Assembly (NCBI GenBank): GCA_011525385.1
Contig: WTGF01000021.1
Span: 1 to 59,719 of the forward strand
Length of the DNA: 59,719 bases
Source: Chloroflexota bacterium
GTDB lineage: Bacteria; Chloroflexota; Anaerolineae; Aggregatilineales; Phototrophicaceae
Direction: 5' to 3'
Part shown: positions 26,530-36,195 of the stretch, piece after piece
How the letters are laid out: each line of letters opens with the position of its first letter
Position numbering within the stretch: the stretch's first letter is position 1
Position numbers and translations under genes: made by a program
Notes under the pieces: model-generated
The model's database searches: none
What the model saw: the letters and a program-made list of their open reading frames with translations, nothing else
Told to the model about the DNA's origin: nothing

Positions 26530-29076
26530 TCACTCGCGGCGCAGGGCCTCGGCCGGTTTTAGCCGCCCCAGACGCCAAGCGGGATAGACCCCGGCCAGCA
26601 GCGCCGCGATGACCGCCACCAGAAAGGCCTCCAGGAATTCGCCGGGCAACAATACAAATTGCATCGTCCAGCCAAATGAGCGCAGATTGATGACATAGAT
26701 CAGCACCAGCGACAAGAGCGTGCCGATAGGCAAAGCCAGGGCGCCAGCCGCCAGACCCATGAGCCCGGTCTGAATCAAGGTGAAGCGCGTCAGTTGACGG
26801 GGGGTCATGCCGGTGGCGCGCATGGCGCCGTATTCCCGCGTGTGCTCAAGCTGCAGCGCCATCAGCGCCGACAGGATGCCGATGAAAGCCACCAGGGTCG
26901 TCAGCAGGCGCAAGGCGATCGTGATAGCGAAGCTGCGATCAAAGACCTCCAAGGCGCCCTGTCGCAAGCTGGCATTGTCTTGCACCAGCAGATCGTAGTC
27001 GGCCAAGCGCGCGCGCAATGCGTCGATAACCGCATCGGCATCCGTTCCCGCTTCGAGAAAGACGCCCAGCGACGTCACGAAGGAATCGTCAAAATATTGA
27101 TCATAAACGGAGCGCGCCATGTACGCCGTGCCTTGATCCGTGCTGTAATCGTAATAAACGCCGAAAATCTCGAAGCTGCGCTCGCCAAGGTCCGTGGACA
27201 AACTGATACTGTTATTGGACTCGTCGATGCCGCGGCGATTGGCAAAAGATTCGCTGACCATCAAGCGCCCGGCATTAAGCGCCTCTTGATGATCTTCCAC
27301 GGGGACCTCAGTCCAGCGGAAGCGGCGCTTGTCGCCGGCGATATCAAAGTCGGAGGCCAACAAGTTGACCGGCGGAAAATCGGGAAAGTCGGGCGAGTAG
27401 ACTGTCACCGCGCGCGCTGAAGAAACTGCCTCGACGCCCGGAACGGCGCGGGCCAATTCCAGCACTGCGCCGTCAACATCAATGCTGGCGTTGTTGTTGG
27501 AAAAAAGCGGCGGCGAGACGAATATCTGCGCTCCCAGGGAATTGCTCAGCCAATCGGCCACGGTACTACGAAAGCTGCCGATCATGGTGTTGACGCCGAC
27601 AATCACGCTGACGGCAATGGTCAGCGCCGCGACCGCGACCGAGGTGCGGCTCAGCGAACGCGTGATCGCGCGGCATGCCAGGCGCCCCAGCACCCCAAAA
27701 ACTACCCCGCTCACCGGTAGCAGCAGGCGCATCATAATCAGCAGCGCCACCGGTGTGAAAAAAGCCCCGCCGACGATGATCATGAGCAAAGCGCCAAAAC
27801 TAAGGTAGAGGTCCGCGCCAGGTACCCCCAAAAGCAGCAGCCCGCCAAGATTGAGCAAGGTCGCGACGACCGTGATATGAGGCAGCAGGCGTCGGGTCTG
27901 TTCTTCTTCGGTCGAGCGTTTCATCACGCCGGCCGGCGCTGTGCGGGTGGCATCCAGTGAGGGCAAGAGAGCCGCCACGATGCTCGCCAGCATGCCGATG
28001 CCGGCGCCTTTCAACAATGTCAAGGGCTCGACGCTGATGCCCCGCACATTCACGGCAAAGTAGAGATCGCTGATGGTTTGGGAGACCAGCGCAACCGCGC
28101 CCCGGCCCATGATGACGCCAAGCGCCAGCCCCAGCACCGTTCCCACAGCGCCCAGAATCAACGCTTCTCCCAGGATGAAAGCGAAGACTTGCGCCCTGGT
28201 AGTGCCCAGTGAGCGCAAGATGCCGATCACCCCGCGGCGCTGAACCACGCTGAAAGTGACGGTGTTGTATATCAAGAACAAGCCGACCACCAGCGCCAGC
28301 AAACTCATCGCACCCAGATTGATCTCGAAGGCGGCGATCATCTGGTCAAGCGCATCGCCTTCCCCGGACTCCAGGAGCGATACGCCGTCGGGCAACTCGG
28401 CGCGTATTCGCTCGGCATCGTCCTCGGCCAGAATCAGATCAATGCGACTGAGCCGACCGACCATGCTCGTCCATTCTTGCGCGGTGGCGATGTCGCTGAT
28501 GATCAGGTCATCGAGCGCTTGTCGACTGCTATTGTTTTCCGATTGCAGTATGCCGACGATCCGCGCGCTGCTGAAGCGCCCAGCGGCGCTGATCTCTAAA
28601 TCATCGCCGGCTTCCAGCTTGAGCCTGTCCGCCAAGGCGTCACTGATCACCACAGCGCCCGGGACAGCGATGATCCGATTCAGCGCTTCAAAGTCCGTGT
28701 TTTCATTCTCGCCACTCAGGTACGAACGGAAGGGTGGTTCCGCTAAGGGATCAACGCCCATCAGACGCAAGGCTTGATCGCTTCCGCTTGTGCGCACCAA
28801 CTCGCTCACCACCGGCGCGCTGGCTTTGATCCCCAGCTCCAGGCGCAAGCGTGTGTAGAGCTCTGACGAGAAACCATTGGGTCCACCAACGATTTGATGG
28901 GTCGCCTTGCCGGTGACGCTTTCGCTGCTCAAGGCGAAGGCGCGGCTGGCGGATCCGTTGGCGATGTCGATAGCGACGATCACGCCGACCCCCAGCGCGA
29001 CGCCCAAGACGAAGAGCCCGCTCTGGAAGAGACGCCGGCCGATATGACGTGTAGCGAGACGGAGCAAAGCTATCAA
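26530..29076 (-). CDS. FtsX/MacB-type ABC transporter permease
   Basis: 848 residues with the MacB/LolCE layout duplicated: N-terminal helix (about 19-40), a large extracytoplasmic domain (45-235), three FtsX helices (about 255-390), another helix pair (410-490), a second extracytoplasmic domain (500-710) and a final three-helix FtsX bundle. Motifs such as [21 protein letters not shown] and [16 protein letters not shown] precede the FtsX cores. Such permeases use a separate ATPase and move lipids, lipoproteins or antibiotics across membranes, or act as mechanotransmitters. No ATPase gene is adjacent, so its partner is elsewhere. Confidence 0.85.
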   Translation of the reverse strand: MIALLRLATRHIGRRLFQSGLFVLGVALGVGVIVAIDIANGSASRAFALSSESVTGKATHQIVGGPNGFSSELYTRLRLELGIKASAPVVSELVRTSGSDQALRLMGVDPLAEPPFRSYLSGENENTDFEALNRIIAVPGAVVISDALADRLKLEAGDDLEISAAGRFSSARIVGILQSENNSSRQALDDLIISDIATAQEWTSMVGRLSRIDLILAEDDAERIRAELPDGVSLLESGEGDALDQMIAAFEINLGAMSLLALVVGLFLIYNTVTFSVVQRRGVIGILRSLGTTRAQVFAFILGEALILGAVGTVLGLALGVIMGRGAVALVSQTISDLYFAVNVRGISVEPLTLLKGAGIGMLASIVAALLPSLDATRTAPAGVMKRSTEEEQTRRLLPHITVVATLLNLGGLLLLGVPGADLYLSFGALLMIIVGGAFFTPVALLIMMRLLLPVSGVVFGVLGRLACRAITRSLSRTSVAVAALTIAVSVIVGVNTMIGSFRSTVADWLSNSLGAQIFVSPPLFSNNNASIDVDGAVLELARAVPGVEAVSSARAVTVYSPDFPDFPPVNLLASDFDIAGDKRRFRWTEVPVEDHQEALNAGRLMVSESFANRRGIDESNNSISLSTDLGERSFEIFGVYYDYSTDQGTAYMARSVYDQYFDDSFVTSLGVFLEAGTDADAVIDALRARLADYDLLVQDNASLRQGALEVFDRSFAITIALRLLTTLVAFIGILSALMALQLEHTREYGAMRATGMTPRQLTRFTLIQTGLMGLAAGALALPIGTLLSLVLIYVINLRSFGWTMQFVLLPGEFLEAFLVAVIAALLAGVYPAWRLGRLKPAEALRRE

Positions 29077-29198
29077 GAGTCTGCCCTTATTCCGATTGCG
29101 GAGCGGGCTTGTTCAAGATCACTAACTGCGGATTGGCCCCGGCTGGTAGATATATACTCGCATGGCTCGCATGAGCAAATACGGTATTGAATGGGCGC

Positions 29199-30053
29199 TC
29201 ACAGGCCAAACAATTCTTTGAAACGCCGCAAGCGTCCCAGATAATCGTCAAGTTCTTCGCCGTGTGGATAAACCGCCAACTCGGTCGCGCCAAGCTCAGC
29301 CCAACCGGCGACATAACTCTCCCATGCGTTCTCGGGCACTTGTTGCGTACTCAGGCGCGTATGCAAGCCCACGCGGCCTGCGCTGCCCGCAGCCTCGGCG
29401 AAAGCCCAAAAACGGTCCGTATGGTCCCGATAAAGCTGCGGATCGCCCGATTGCGCTACCCAACCGTCGCTCATACGCGCCGCTCGCTCCAATACCACAT
29501 CGGCCGTGCCGCCGATCCAAATGGGAACCGGCCGCTGCGGCAAGGGATTGATGCCGGCGTCATCGATCGTATCAAAGCGACCCTGGTAGCTCACCAGATC
29601 GCGCGTCCATAACATACGGAGCAGCTCAATCTGCTCCTCGGAGCGAGCGCCGCGCGTCCGAAAATCCATGCCGAGCGAGCTGTACTCCACTTCGTTCCAG
29701 CCGACGCCGATGCCCATGCGAAAGCGACCGCCCGATAGCAGATCGACTTGCGCCGCCTGTTTCGCCACCAGGGCGGTCTGTCGCTGCGGCAAGATCAAAA
29801 CGCCGGTCATAAAGCCGATGCGCTCGGTCAGCGCGGCCATCCAGGCGAAAAGCGTGAAGGGCTCATTGAAGCTGTCCCTGTAAGTATACGGCCTGCCGGA
29901 TTGCCAACCTTCGCGCGCGGGGTTGGCGCCCAGCACGTGATCATAAACCAGCAGGTGATGGTAGCCCATATCTTCGGCAGCCTGCAGGAAATCGCGCATC
30001 ACAATCGGGTTCGCCCCCAATTGCGTCTGTGGATAAACGACCCCAAATCTCAT
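29199..30053 (-). CDS. LLM class (F420-dependent type) oxidoreductase
   Basis: 284 residues of the luciferase-like monooxygenase fold. Seen are MRFGVVYPQ, DHVLGAN, RIGFMTGVLILPQR, GRFRMGIGVGWNEVEY and RPVPIWIGGTAD, typical of the F420-dependent group (TIGR03619-like). It would reduce or oxidise a small molecule with F420 or flavin; substrate unknown. It runs co-directionally ahead of the FtsX-like permease, 122 nt away. Confidence 0.85.
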   Translation of the reverse strand: MRFGVVYPQTQLGANPIVMRDFLQAAEDMGYHHLLVYDHVLGANPAREGWQSGRPYTYRDSFNEPFTLFAWMAALTERIGFMTGVLILPQRQTALVAKQAAQVDLLSGGRFRMGIGVGWNEVEYSSLGMDFRTRGARSEEQIELLRMLWTRDLVSYQGRFDTIDDAGINPLPQRPVPIWIGGTADVVLERAARMSDGWVAQSGDPQLYRDHTDRFWAFAEAAGSAGRVGLHTRLSTQQVPENAWESYVAGWAELGATELAVYPHGEELDDYLGRLRRFKELFGL

Positions 30054-30252
30054 GATAGCCCTCCCCTGGGTCCAATTGCGGCTGTGGCGACCATGCTAGC
30101 GGAGACGGTCAGTTTGCGCCAGACGCTGAGGCAATTCATCTTCAGTTGGGACGCAGGCACAACAATCAGCTACTGCACCGAGTCCTGCGCGGACAAGATG
30201 GTTATAATTTGAAGAGCAGAGGTCAGCAGAAGAGAGTATTCGCAAGCGTGAA

Positions 30253-30906
30253 TCAGGTTCGCAATGCCAATGTCACTAGAAGGTTCGCGCCAGCAACCAG
30301 TACAGAAGCCCCGGCGATCATCACGCCGATCATCCATCGCATGTTCTTCATGTCGGTGCGCAGGGTCTCAATATCAGACGTGACCTTTGTGCGCAGACTG
30401 CCGATATCGGATTGCATGTCTGTACGCAGACTGCCGATCTCAGATTGCATGTCTGTACGCAGACTGCCGATCTCAGATTGCATATCTGTGCGCAGACTGC
30501 CGATATCGGATTGCATATCTGTACGCAGACTGCCGATCTCAGATTGCATATCTGTACGCAGACTGCCGATATCGGATTGCATATCTGTACGCAGGTTGGC
30601 GATATCAGATTGCATATCTGTACGCAGGTTGGCGATATCGGTTTTTAGTTCAGCGCGCAGGTCGGCGATATCGGTTTTCAGCTCTGTCCGCAGGTTGACA
30701 TTGTCCGTCTTCAATTCGGTGCGCAGGCTGGCGTTATCAGTCTTCAATTCGGTGCGCAGATTTGCGATCTCAGTTCTAACGCCGGCGATCTCGGTTCTAA
30801 CATCCGCTATGTCGGTCTTGGTGGCGACATGGGCATAAGTAGCTTCCAAGGCGACGATGCGTTCGGATTGTGTGCGGGCCTGGATTTCTGTTTCCGTTTG
30901 CGCCAT
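30253..30906 (-). CDS. Coiled-coil protein of 11-residue repeats with a C-terminal membrane helix
   Basis: 217 residues. After VALEATYAHVATKTDIADVR come about 12 tandem 11-residue units of the type LRTDMQSDIGS, changing gradually to LRTELKTDNAS near the N-terminus. Hydrophobic Leu/Ile and Asp/Ser at fixed positions give a hendecad (right-handed or straight) coiled coil of roughly 130 residues. The C-terminus has a hydrophobic helix (about 190-212). The start closely resembles the paralogue at 17464-17742. It probably oligomerises at the membrane; role unknown. Confidence 0.7.
   Translation of the reverse strand: MAQTETEIQARTQSERIVALEATYAHVATKTDIADVRTEIAGVRTEIANLRTELKTDNASLRTELKTDNVNLRTELKTDIADLRAELKTDIANLRTDMQSDIANLRTDMQSDIGSLRTDMQSEIGSLRTDMQSDIGSLRTDMQSEIGSLRTDMQSEIGSLRTDMQSDIGSLRTKVTSDIETLRTDMKNMRWMIGVMIAGASVLVAGANLLVTLALRT
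30392..30787. repeat. Twelve tandem 33-bp repeats
   Basis: Units begin CGCAG at 30392, 30425, 30458, 30491, 30524, 30557, 30590, 30623, 30656, 30689, 30722 and 30755. The first six share CGCAGACTGCCGAT with only a few changes; later units drift. Each encodes 11 residues of the coiled coil at 30253-30906, so the array expands or shrinks the protein without breaking frame. Confidence 0.88.
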
Positions 30907-31038
30907 CGTGTAATGTCCTGTATCAATGTTCGTCGTATTGTAACAAAGTTTTCATCCGGTTTCAAGTTTTGCCCCAGTGCATGGTTTCCTATTACTAAAA
31001 TCAAACACTAAAGAATTAACTGCGAGCGCGCTTCCAAA

Positions 31039-31854
31039 ATGTCTGATCTCTCAGTGGTGATTGTCAGCTACAACACGCGCGATCTGCTGCGTGACTGCCT
31101 GCAGTCACTGCGCGCGAGCGTCGGCTTGCAGCTGGAAGTCATCGTCGTCGACAATGCCTCCGCTGACGGCAGCGCGGCAATGGTCCGCCAGGTATTCCCC
31201 GAAGTCATCTTGCTGGAGCAGACGATCAACACCTGGTATTGCGGCGGCAACAATATCGGCATCAAACGGGCGACGGCGGATTACGTCCTGCTGCTCAATC
31301 CCGATACCGAAGTTGCGCCAGACGCTCTGGCGCTCATGCAGCGCTGCTTGCAGGAAAACCCGGACTACGCCGGTGTAACCGCGCAGTTGCGCTATCCGGA
31401 CGGCGAGATCCAGCGCACCGGATCGGAGATACCCACATACCTCAGCCTGCTGCTCGACTACAGTGTCTTGGGCTATTTGCTGCCGTCCGCCAGACGCCGC
31501 GTCCACGATGAACTCTACTACGCGGATTGGGACCGTCAGAGCGACCGAAAAGTCAAAGTGATTCCAGGATCCTGCACATTAATGAGGCGCGAAGACCTCT
31601 GGCTTGACGACGACCTGCTGCTGTACTTCCCGGAAGACTCGCTCGCCCGCCAACATCAGAAGAGCGCATTCTTCCTGTCGGCCGCCAAGATCAAGCACCA
31701 CGAAAAATCGTCCACGCGCAGTTGGTTCGCGACGGGCATCTTCTTCCGCGATCTGATGATCTACTGTCGCAAGCAATACGGAAGCCCAAAAATGCTCCTG
31801 CTCTGGCTGTTAAGCAGGCCGGTTTTCGCGCTGATGCGGTTAAAGAATCGTTAG
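31039..31854 (+). CDS. Glycosyltransferase family 2 (rhamnosyltransferase-like)
   Basis: 271 residues. GT-A fold with the nucleotide-binding start SVVIVSYNTRDLL, VIVVDNASADGS and the metal-binding LLLNPDTEV (D-x-D type). The middle NTWYCGGNNIGIKRA is typical of WbbL-type rhamnosyltransferases. It adds a sugar to a surface polysaccharide from an NDP-sugar; donor and acceptor unknown. No membrane helices, but the basic C-terminus could dock on the membrane. Confidence 0.85.
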   Translation: MSDLSVVIVSYNTRDLLRDCLQSLRASVGLQLEVIVVDNASADGSAAMVRQVFPEVILLEQTINTWYCGGNNIGIKRATADYVLLLNPDTEVAPDALALMQRCLQENPDYAGVTAQLRYPDGEIQRTGSEIPTYLSLLLDYSVLGYLLPSARRRVHDELYYADWDRQSDRKVKVIPGSCTLMRREDLWLDDDLLLYFPEDSLARQHQKSAFFLSAAKIKHHEKSSTRSWFATGIFFRDLMIYCRKQYGSPKMLLLWLLSRPVFALMRLKNR

Positions 31855-31911
31855 GGTTTCAGACGCCGGATCCCCGTACGCTGCCCCGTCGTCGATGATA
31901 GGTCGAACCTA

Positions 31912-32838
31912 TTAGCGAAACACGGCCAAGGGCATGTGGAAAGACACAACCCAGTTCGGCGCGGCGACTATCGAACTGATTTTCAAGTCGCCGGCGACGC
32001 TGCACAAGATATAAGCTTGGCTGCGATTCATCCGCTGATTGTCGGCAAGCCAATCGATCATGTAGCGGACGGCGTTCTTCGCGTTCTCCATCAGATCGGG
32101 CCCGTGCGCGGTTGTGATGTGATAGCCCGTTGTATCGAGTTTGCTCATCGGGCTGGGACGGCGCAGCTGCACCTCGGGCAAGTTCGCGCCTTTGAGCAGC
32201 CTGAAGCGCATGGTCACGATCATCGGCGCTTCAATGCCAGTCACGCAGACCTCGCCCTGCCCCTGAGCCGCGTGACAGTCGCCCGTGGCGAATAGCGCGC
32301 CATCGACCAGAACAGGCAGCCAGACGGTTGAGCCGATGGTCATATCGCGAATGTCCAGATTGCCGCCATTCGCCCGCGGTGGAAAGGTGCTGAAGCGCCC
32401 CGCTTCCCTGGGCGCCACGCCCAGCACGCCGGTATGCGGCTCATACGGCAGGCTGATATGGTCGAGCTCGGTCGAACTAATGGTCTCGCCATCGATGCGC
32501 CACTGATGAAGGTAGGAGTATTCAAAGTCTTCCGGCAGCAAGCCGATCCCGGGTCGATGCGCCGACCAGCCCCAGCCTTTGTGCTGCAGATCGAGGATGT
32601 CTATCTCCAGCGCATCGCCGGGCTGCGCCCCTTTGATCCAGACCGAGCCGTTCAGCGCATGGATTCTGCTGCGGTCGACGTTCTCATATTCGGCGACGGT
32701 CCAGTCGGGCTGGACCTGCCCGTTGGGTTCCTGGCAATCGAACACGACCACATCGCCGCTTTCGATTTCCAGACGCGGCGTCACCGAGTTGTCCCAAAAG
32801 GGCTGGGTGACACTGTCATCGAGAAAATGTTCAGTCAT
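31912..32838 (-). CDS. Acetamidase/formamidase family protein
   Basis: 308 residues of the FmdA/AmdA family. It carries the family hallmark FATGDCHAAQGQGEVCVTGIE (shortened: residues about 188-208) with conserved Asp, Cys, His and Glu, plus KGWGWSAHRPGIG and RFSTFPPRANGGNLDIRD. It would cleave short amides (formamide, acetamide or similar) to acid and ammonia. It is followed 44 nt later by the NIPSNAP gene on the same strand, which may be co-transcribed. Confidence 0.88.
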   Translation of the reverse strand: MTEHFLDDSVTQPFWDNSVTPRLEIESGDVVVFDCQEPNGQVQPDWTVAEYENVDRSRIHALNGSVWIKGAQPGDALEIDILDLQHKGWGWSAHRPGIGLLPEDFEYSYLHQWRIDGETISSTELDHISLPYEPHTGVLGVAPREAGRFSTFPPRANGGNLDIRDMTIGSTVWLPVLVDGALFATGDCHAAQGQGEVCVTGIEAPMIVTMRFRLLKGANLPEVQLRRPSPMSKLDTTGYHITTAHGPDLMENAKNAVRYMIDWLADNQRMNRSQAYILCSVAGDLKISSIVAAPNWVVSFHMPLAVFR

Positions 32839-32882
32839 GGTTCTTTCTCCTCGAGCTTTCCCGCGCTGGTGACGGCATGCCG

Positions 32883-33200
32883 CTACTGCATGAACGAACG
32901 CGGCGTCGCCTTGAGGATTGTGACTTCCATTCTCGCGCCGTCCATTAATTCAGGGAGCTTCGGGCTGACTTCGTTTTGCCAATAGTCGTTGTTGTACACG
33001 GCATCGTAGAGCGCCTCTTTTTCCTCCACGTCCGCGAAGCGGCGAATCCAAACATAGGTATCCTCCGCGTCGTTGAGAAAGGATGCCAATATAGTCATGC
33101 CCTTGGAAAGCTGATAGGGGATGATTTCTTCATCCATGTACTTGACAAACTCATCGGCTTTGCCCGGCATTAGCGGATAAACGCGCAATTCAAAAAACAT
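32883..33200 (-). CDS. NIPSNAP family protein
   Basis: 105 residues from ATG 33200 (MFFELRVYPLMPGKADEF); a longer frame to 33251 is possible. Ferredoxin-like alpha/beta-barrel fold of the NIPSNAP type: ELRVYPLMPG start, WIRRFADVEEKEALYDAVY middle. Members bind or process small molecules; function here unknown. It lies just upstream of the amidase gene on the same strand, 44 nt apart, so it is likely the first gene of that unit. Confidence 0.78.
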   Translation of the reverse strand: MFFELRVYPLMPGKADEFVKYMDEEIIPYQLSKGMTILASFLNDAEDTYVWIRRFADVEEKEALYDAVYNNDYWQNEVSPKLPELMDGARMEVTILKATPRSFMQ

Positions 33201-33422
33201 CCATGCTCCTTTCGTCTTCCGTAACAGGACATAATACCATTGTATATGCATTCAACCAAAGAGGGGCAGAAGCATAACAGAGCAGATGCCGCCAGCGTTG
33301 GATATCACTCTTTCAGCAGCGGCAGGGGGGACGCGCACGCAAATCGGCGCATAGCCGTCAGGTGCGTAGCCAACTAAAGCATGGTAATATGGCGATGACA
33401 ATTTTTATCAAGAAGGTCATCC

Positions 33423-34154
33423 ATGCGCATTCTGGTCATCTCCGATATTCACGCCAACTATACCGCCTTCGAAACGGTGTTGACCGATTGTGAAGGGGAA
33501 TGGGATTTCGTCTGGTGTTTGGGAGATGTAGTCGGCTATGGGCCTGACCCCAACGAATGCGTCGACCGGCTGAAGACCTTGCCGCAGCTTTGCCTGGCCG
33601 GCAATCACGATTGGGCCGCGCTGGAGCGCCTGGATGTGCGTACTTTCAATCCCGACGCCCGCCGCGCGGTGCAATGGACGCAAGAAACCCTGACCGATGA
33701 AAACACGCGCTGGTTGGAAGCTCTGCCGGTAACATTTGTCATCGGCGAATATACCTTGGTACACGCCAGCCCGCGTGAACCGATTTGGGAATATATTCTG
33801 GAGCCGATGATCGCCGCCTTGAACTTCCCGCATTTCGAAACGCCCTATTGCTTTGTCGGGCATACACATCAACCGGTGATCTATACGATGGAATCGGAAG
33901 ACGGCAATGCCGAATCCGCCGCGCCAAACTATAACGAACCCTATGCCCTCAACGGTCGGCGACAGATCATCAATCCCGGCAGCATCGGGCAGCCGCGCGA
34001 TCAAAACCCGGCGGCCGCCTATGGCATTCTCGATATGACCGACGGCATCTTCGAGCATCGACGCGTCGACTACGACATTCCCGCGGTACAGCGCCGCATG
34101 TATGACTACAACTTGCCCGAACGTCTGATAACGCGCCTTGAGCACGGCTTGTAA
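33423..34154 (+). CDS. Metallophosphoesterase (calcineurin-like)
   Basis: 243 residues with the dimetal signature ordered as usual: LVISDIHANYTAFE (D-x-H), WCLGDVVGYGPDP (GD), AGNHDWAALE (GNHD), LVHASPREP and CFVGHTHQPV (GHTH). YfcE-like proteins of this type cleave phosphodiesters or phosphoproteins with Mn/Ni; substrate unknown. The next gene (DtxR-like) begins 7 nt after its stop (TAA at 34152-34154, ATG at 34162), so they are translated together. Confidence 0.9.
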   Translation: MRILVISDIHANYTAFETVLTDCEGEWDFVWCLGDVVGYGPDPNECVDRLKTLPQLCLAGNHDWAALERLDVRTFNPDARRAVQWTQETLTDENTRWLEALPVTFVIGEYTLVHASPREPIWEYILEPMIAALNFPHFETPYCFVGHTHQPVIYTMESEDGNAESAAPNYNEPYALNGRRQIINPGSIGQPRDQNPAAAYGILDMTDGIFEHRRVDYDIPAVQRRMYDYNLPERLITRLEHGL

Positions 34155-34161
34155 GGTATCG

Positions 34162-34869
34162 ATGTCTACCCGCCAATCAGCGCGCCACGGCACGACCGAC
34201 GACTTGAGCAACAAAATGCGGTCTTACATGGCCGAAATCTATCGCCTGGTCGACCGCCAGCCGGAAAGCGCCGCTTACACCAGCACTTCGCAACTCGCCG
34301 ATCTGCTCTATGTTAGTCCGCCCGCGGTTAACCGCATGGTCAATAAACTCGCTGAATTAGGGCTGCTGCATCACGAACCCTATCAGGGTATCGCCATCAC
34401 GGAAAAAGGCAAAACCGTAGCGCTGAAGCATATCCGCCACCAGCGCATTGCCGAAGCTTTTCTGGTCAAAATCATGGATGTGAGTTGGCTGCGCGTTTAT
34501 GACGAAGCGCAGCGCCTGAGCAGGGGGCTCAGCGAGACCGTCGCCCAGCGCATGTACCAGATGGCAGGCGAGCCCGCCGTATGCCCGCATGGCGAGCCGA
34601 TCCCCGATGCCGAGGGCCGCATCCCCCCTGTCACGGACGAATTCCTCTTTGGCGTGGAAGCCGGTAGCCGCGTCCGCATCAGCCGTTTGATCACACGCGA
34701 ATTCGACCGTCTGCAATACATCGAGGCGCTGGGCCTGGTGCCGGATCAAGTCTGTGAGGTCATCCACGTAGCGCCTTTCAACGGCCCCATACAACTGCGG
34801 CTCGATCGCGAATATCGCATCATTGGCGACAGTCTGGCGCGCCTCATCCGCGTGGAGCGATTGGACTGA
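34162..34869 (+). CDS. DtxR/MntR-type metal-dependent repressor
   Basis: 235 residues from ATG 34162; a TTG at 34138 would overlap the phosphoesterase gene. The N-terminal winged helix reads TSQLADLLYVSPPAVNRMVNKLAELGLLHH, then the dimerisation helix with EAQRLSRGLSETV and metal-site residues (His in KHIRHQR, Glu and His further on), and a C-terminal SH3-like FeoA domain (about 155-235, EVIHVAPFNGPIQLRL). It should sense Fe or Mn and repress uptake genes. None are adjacent; it sits between phosphoesterase and pdxT. Confidence 0.88.
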   Translation: MSTRQSARHGTTDDLSNKMRSYMAEIYRLVDRQPESAAYTSTSQLADLLYVSPPAVNRMVNKLAELGLLHHEPYQGIAITEKGKTVALKHIRHQRIAEAFLVKIMDVSWLRVYDEAQRLSRGLSETVAQRMYQMAGEPAVCPHGEPIPDAEGRIPPVTDEFLFGVEAGSRVRISRLITREFDRLQYIEALGLVPDQVCEVIHVAPFNGPIQLRLDREYRIIGDSLARLIRVERLD

Positions 34870-34948
34870 ATGGTCCCTTGCGTCATGCCCGCAAGACTTT
34901 CACAATAGCGGTGATTATCCATAGAAATGCAACTTGGCGGGAACAACC

Positions 34949-35527
34949 GTGAAAATCGGCGTATTGGCGCTGCAAGGCGCTTTCATTGAGCATGTCAAGA
35001 TGCTGCGTCAACTGGATGTTGACGCGGTCGAAGTGCGGCTGCCCCAACAACTTGAGGGCTTGGACGGCTTGATCATACCGGGCGGCGAAAGCACGACCAT
35101 CGGCAAGCTGGCCACGAGTTACGGCCTGGTCAAACCTCTGCGCGATTTTGCCCTCAGTAAACCAACCTGGGGTACTTGCGCCGGTATGATCTTCCTGGCT
35201 AAGGATATCGGCATCGAAGAACAGCCCATCCTGGCTGCCATGGATATTCAGGTCAATCGCAACGCCTTCGGTCGTCAAGTCGACAGCTTCGAGACCGACT
35301 TGAAAATCCAAGGCCTGGGTGACGAGCGCTTCCATGCCGTCTTCATTCGCGCGCCCATCGTCATCGCCGTGGAACCGCATGTTAATGTGCTTTCACGCCT
35401 GGAGGACGGGCGCATTGTCGCTGCCCGGCAAGACCACTTGCTGGCGACCTCATTTCACCCGGAATTAACCAACGATTTGCGGCTACATTCATACTTTTGC
35501 GCTATAGTGAAAGAGGGTTACACTTGA
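34949..35527 (+). CDS. pdxT: Pyridoxal 5'-phosphate synthase glutaminase subunit
   Basis: 192 residues from GTG 34949 (VKIGVLALQGAFIEH), with GGCGGG about 8 nt upstream; a TTG at 34934 adds five. It is a class I glutamine amidotransferase that feeds ammonia to PdxS for de novo vitamin B6. Visible are LQGAFIEH, GGESTT, the nucleophile C77 in GTCAGM and the His-Glu pair in FHPELT. pdxS is usually beside pdxT but is not in this window. The pair may be separated in this genome. Confidence 0.9.
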   Translation: MKIGVLALQGAFIEHVKMLRQLDVDAVEVRLPQQLEGLDGLIIPGGESTTIGKLATSYGLVKPLRDFALSKPTWGTCAGMIFLAKDIGIEEQPILAAMDIQVNRNAFGRQVDSFETDLKIQGLGDERFHAVFIRAPIVIAVEPHVNVLSRLEDGRIVAARQDHLLATSFHPELTNDLRLHSYFCAIVKEGYT

Positions 35528-35646
35528 CGCTGGCACAGCGAGCAAATACCGCTGTTGGCTTGACGTTGACGGCGACAATGCCAACAGTTCGGCGCGTAAA
35601 CGGCGAAAAGGACCCAGCGGCTTTTGAACCAAGTGGAGGTGCGATC

Positions 35647-36180
35647 ATGTCAGCCGGTCGCGACGTTCGCCAAAAAACTGAAACGCCAGACAAACGCGGG
35701 GAAGAGGATTCCATCGCGTCTACGCTATTGGAGTTGATGATGGGGGATGCGCTGGCAGATCTGGACGATATTGAAGAACCTTCCGCCGACGAATTGGCCG
35801 CCCTGGATGAAATGGAAGCGGAAGACGAGTCCTACGAACTGCCCGAGGCGATACAACAGCCCCCGCCGTCACTGCTGAATACCCTGGAAGAACCAGAAAT
35901 GGTCTCCTTGGAAGGTCTCGACGATGCCGACGATATCGAGACGACCGAAGAAGATTTGCTGGAAGAGGACGATCTCCTGGACGACCTGCTGGATAACTAT
36001 GCTGATCTCGACTTGGACGACGACGAACTCGAAGACGAAGGCTACGACCTGGACGACGATGATATCGATCATTATCAGGATCTTTATGGCGAGGACGGCG
36101 ATATCATCCCCTCTTTTCGCGAAGGCGAAACGGATGACGGGGACGAAAGCGACATCGCCTATTACGATGACCTGCGCTGA
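35647..36180 (+). CDS. Highly acidic hypothetical protein
   Basis: 177 residues from ATG 35647, chosen because GGAGGT (35634-35639) precedes it. After a basic N-terminus (SAGRDVRQKTETPDKR) the rest is an Asp/Glu/Leu-rich, low-complexity chain: DDLLDDLLDNYADLDLDDDE and similar. It must be strongly negative and largely disordered or helical. No domain recognised. It starts 119 nt past pdxT and is followed after 15 nt by a sugar-nucleotide transferase, so it probably shares that transcript. An acidic chaperone-like or polymerase-delta-like tether is possible, but unsupported. Confidence 0.65.
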   Translation: MSAGRDVRQKTETPDKRGEEDSIASTLLELMMGDALADLDDIEEPSADELAALDEMEAEDESYELPEAIQQPPPSLLNTLEEPEMVSLEGLDDADDIETTEEDLLEEDDLLDDLLDNYADLDLDDDELEDEGYDLDDDDIDHYQDLYGEDGDIIPSFREGETDDGDESDIAYYDDLR

Positions 36181-36195
36181 GCGCGGGCGGCGCTG

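Noticed and set aside
30392..30787. Possible CRISPR array
   Set aside because: The repeats are directly tandem with no spacers and encode 11-residue units of a coiled coil.
30146..30838. 230-codon open frame on the + strand across the 33-bp repeats
   Set aside because: It is the antisense shadow of the coiled-coil gene; the repeat keeps other frames open. The minus-strand frame has the paralogue at 17464 as support.
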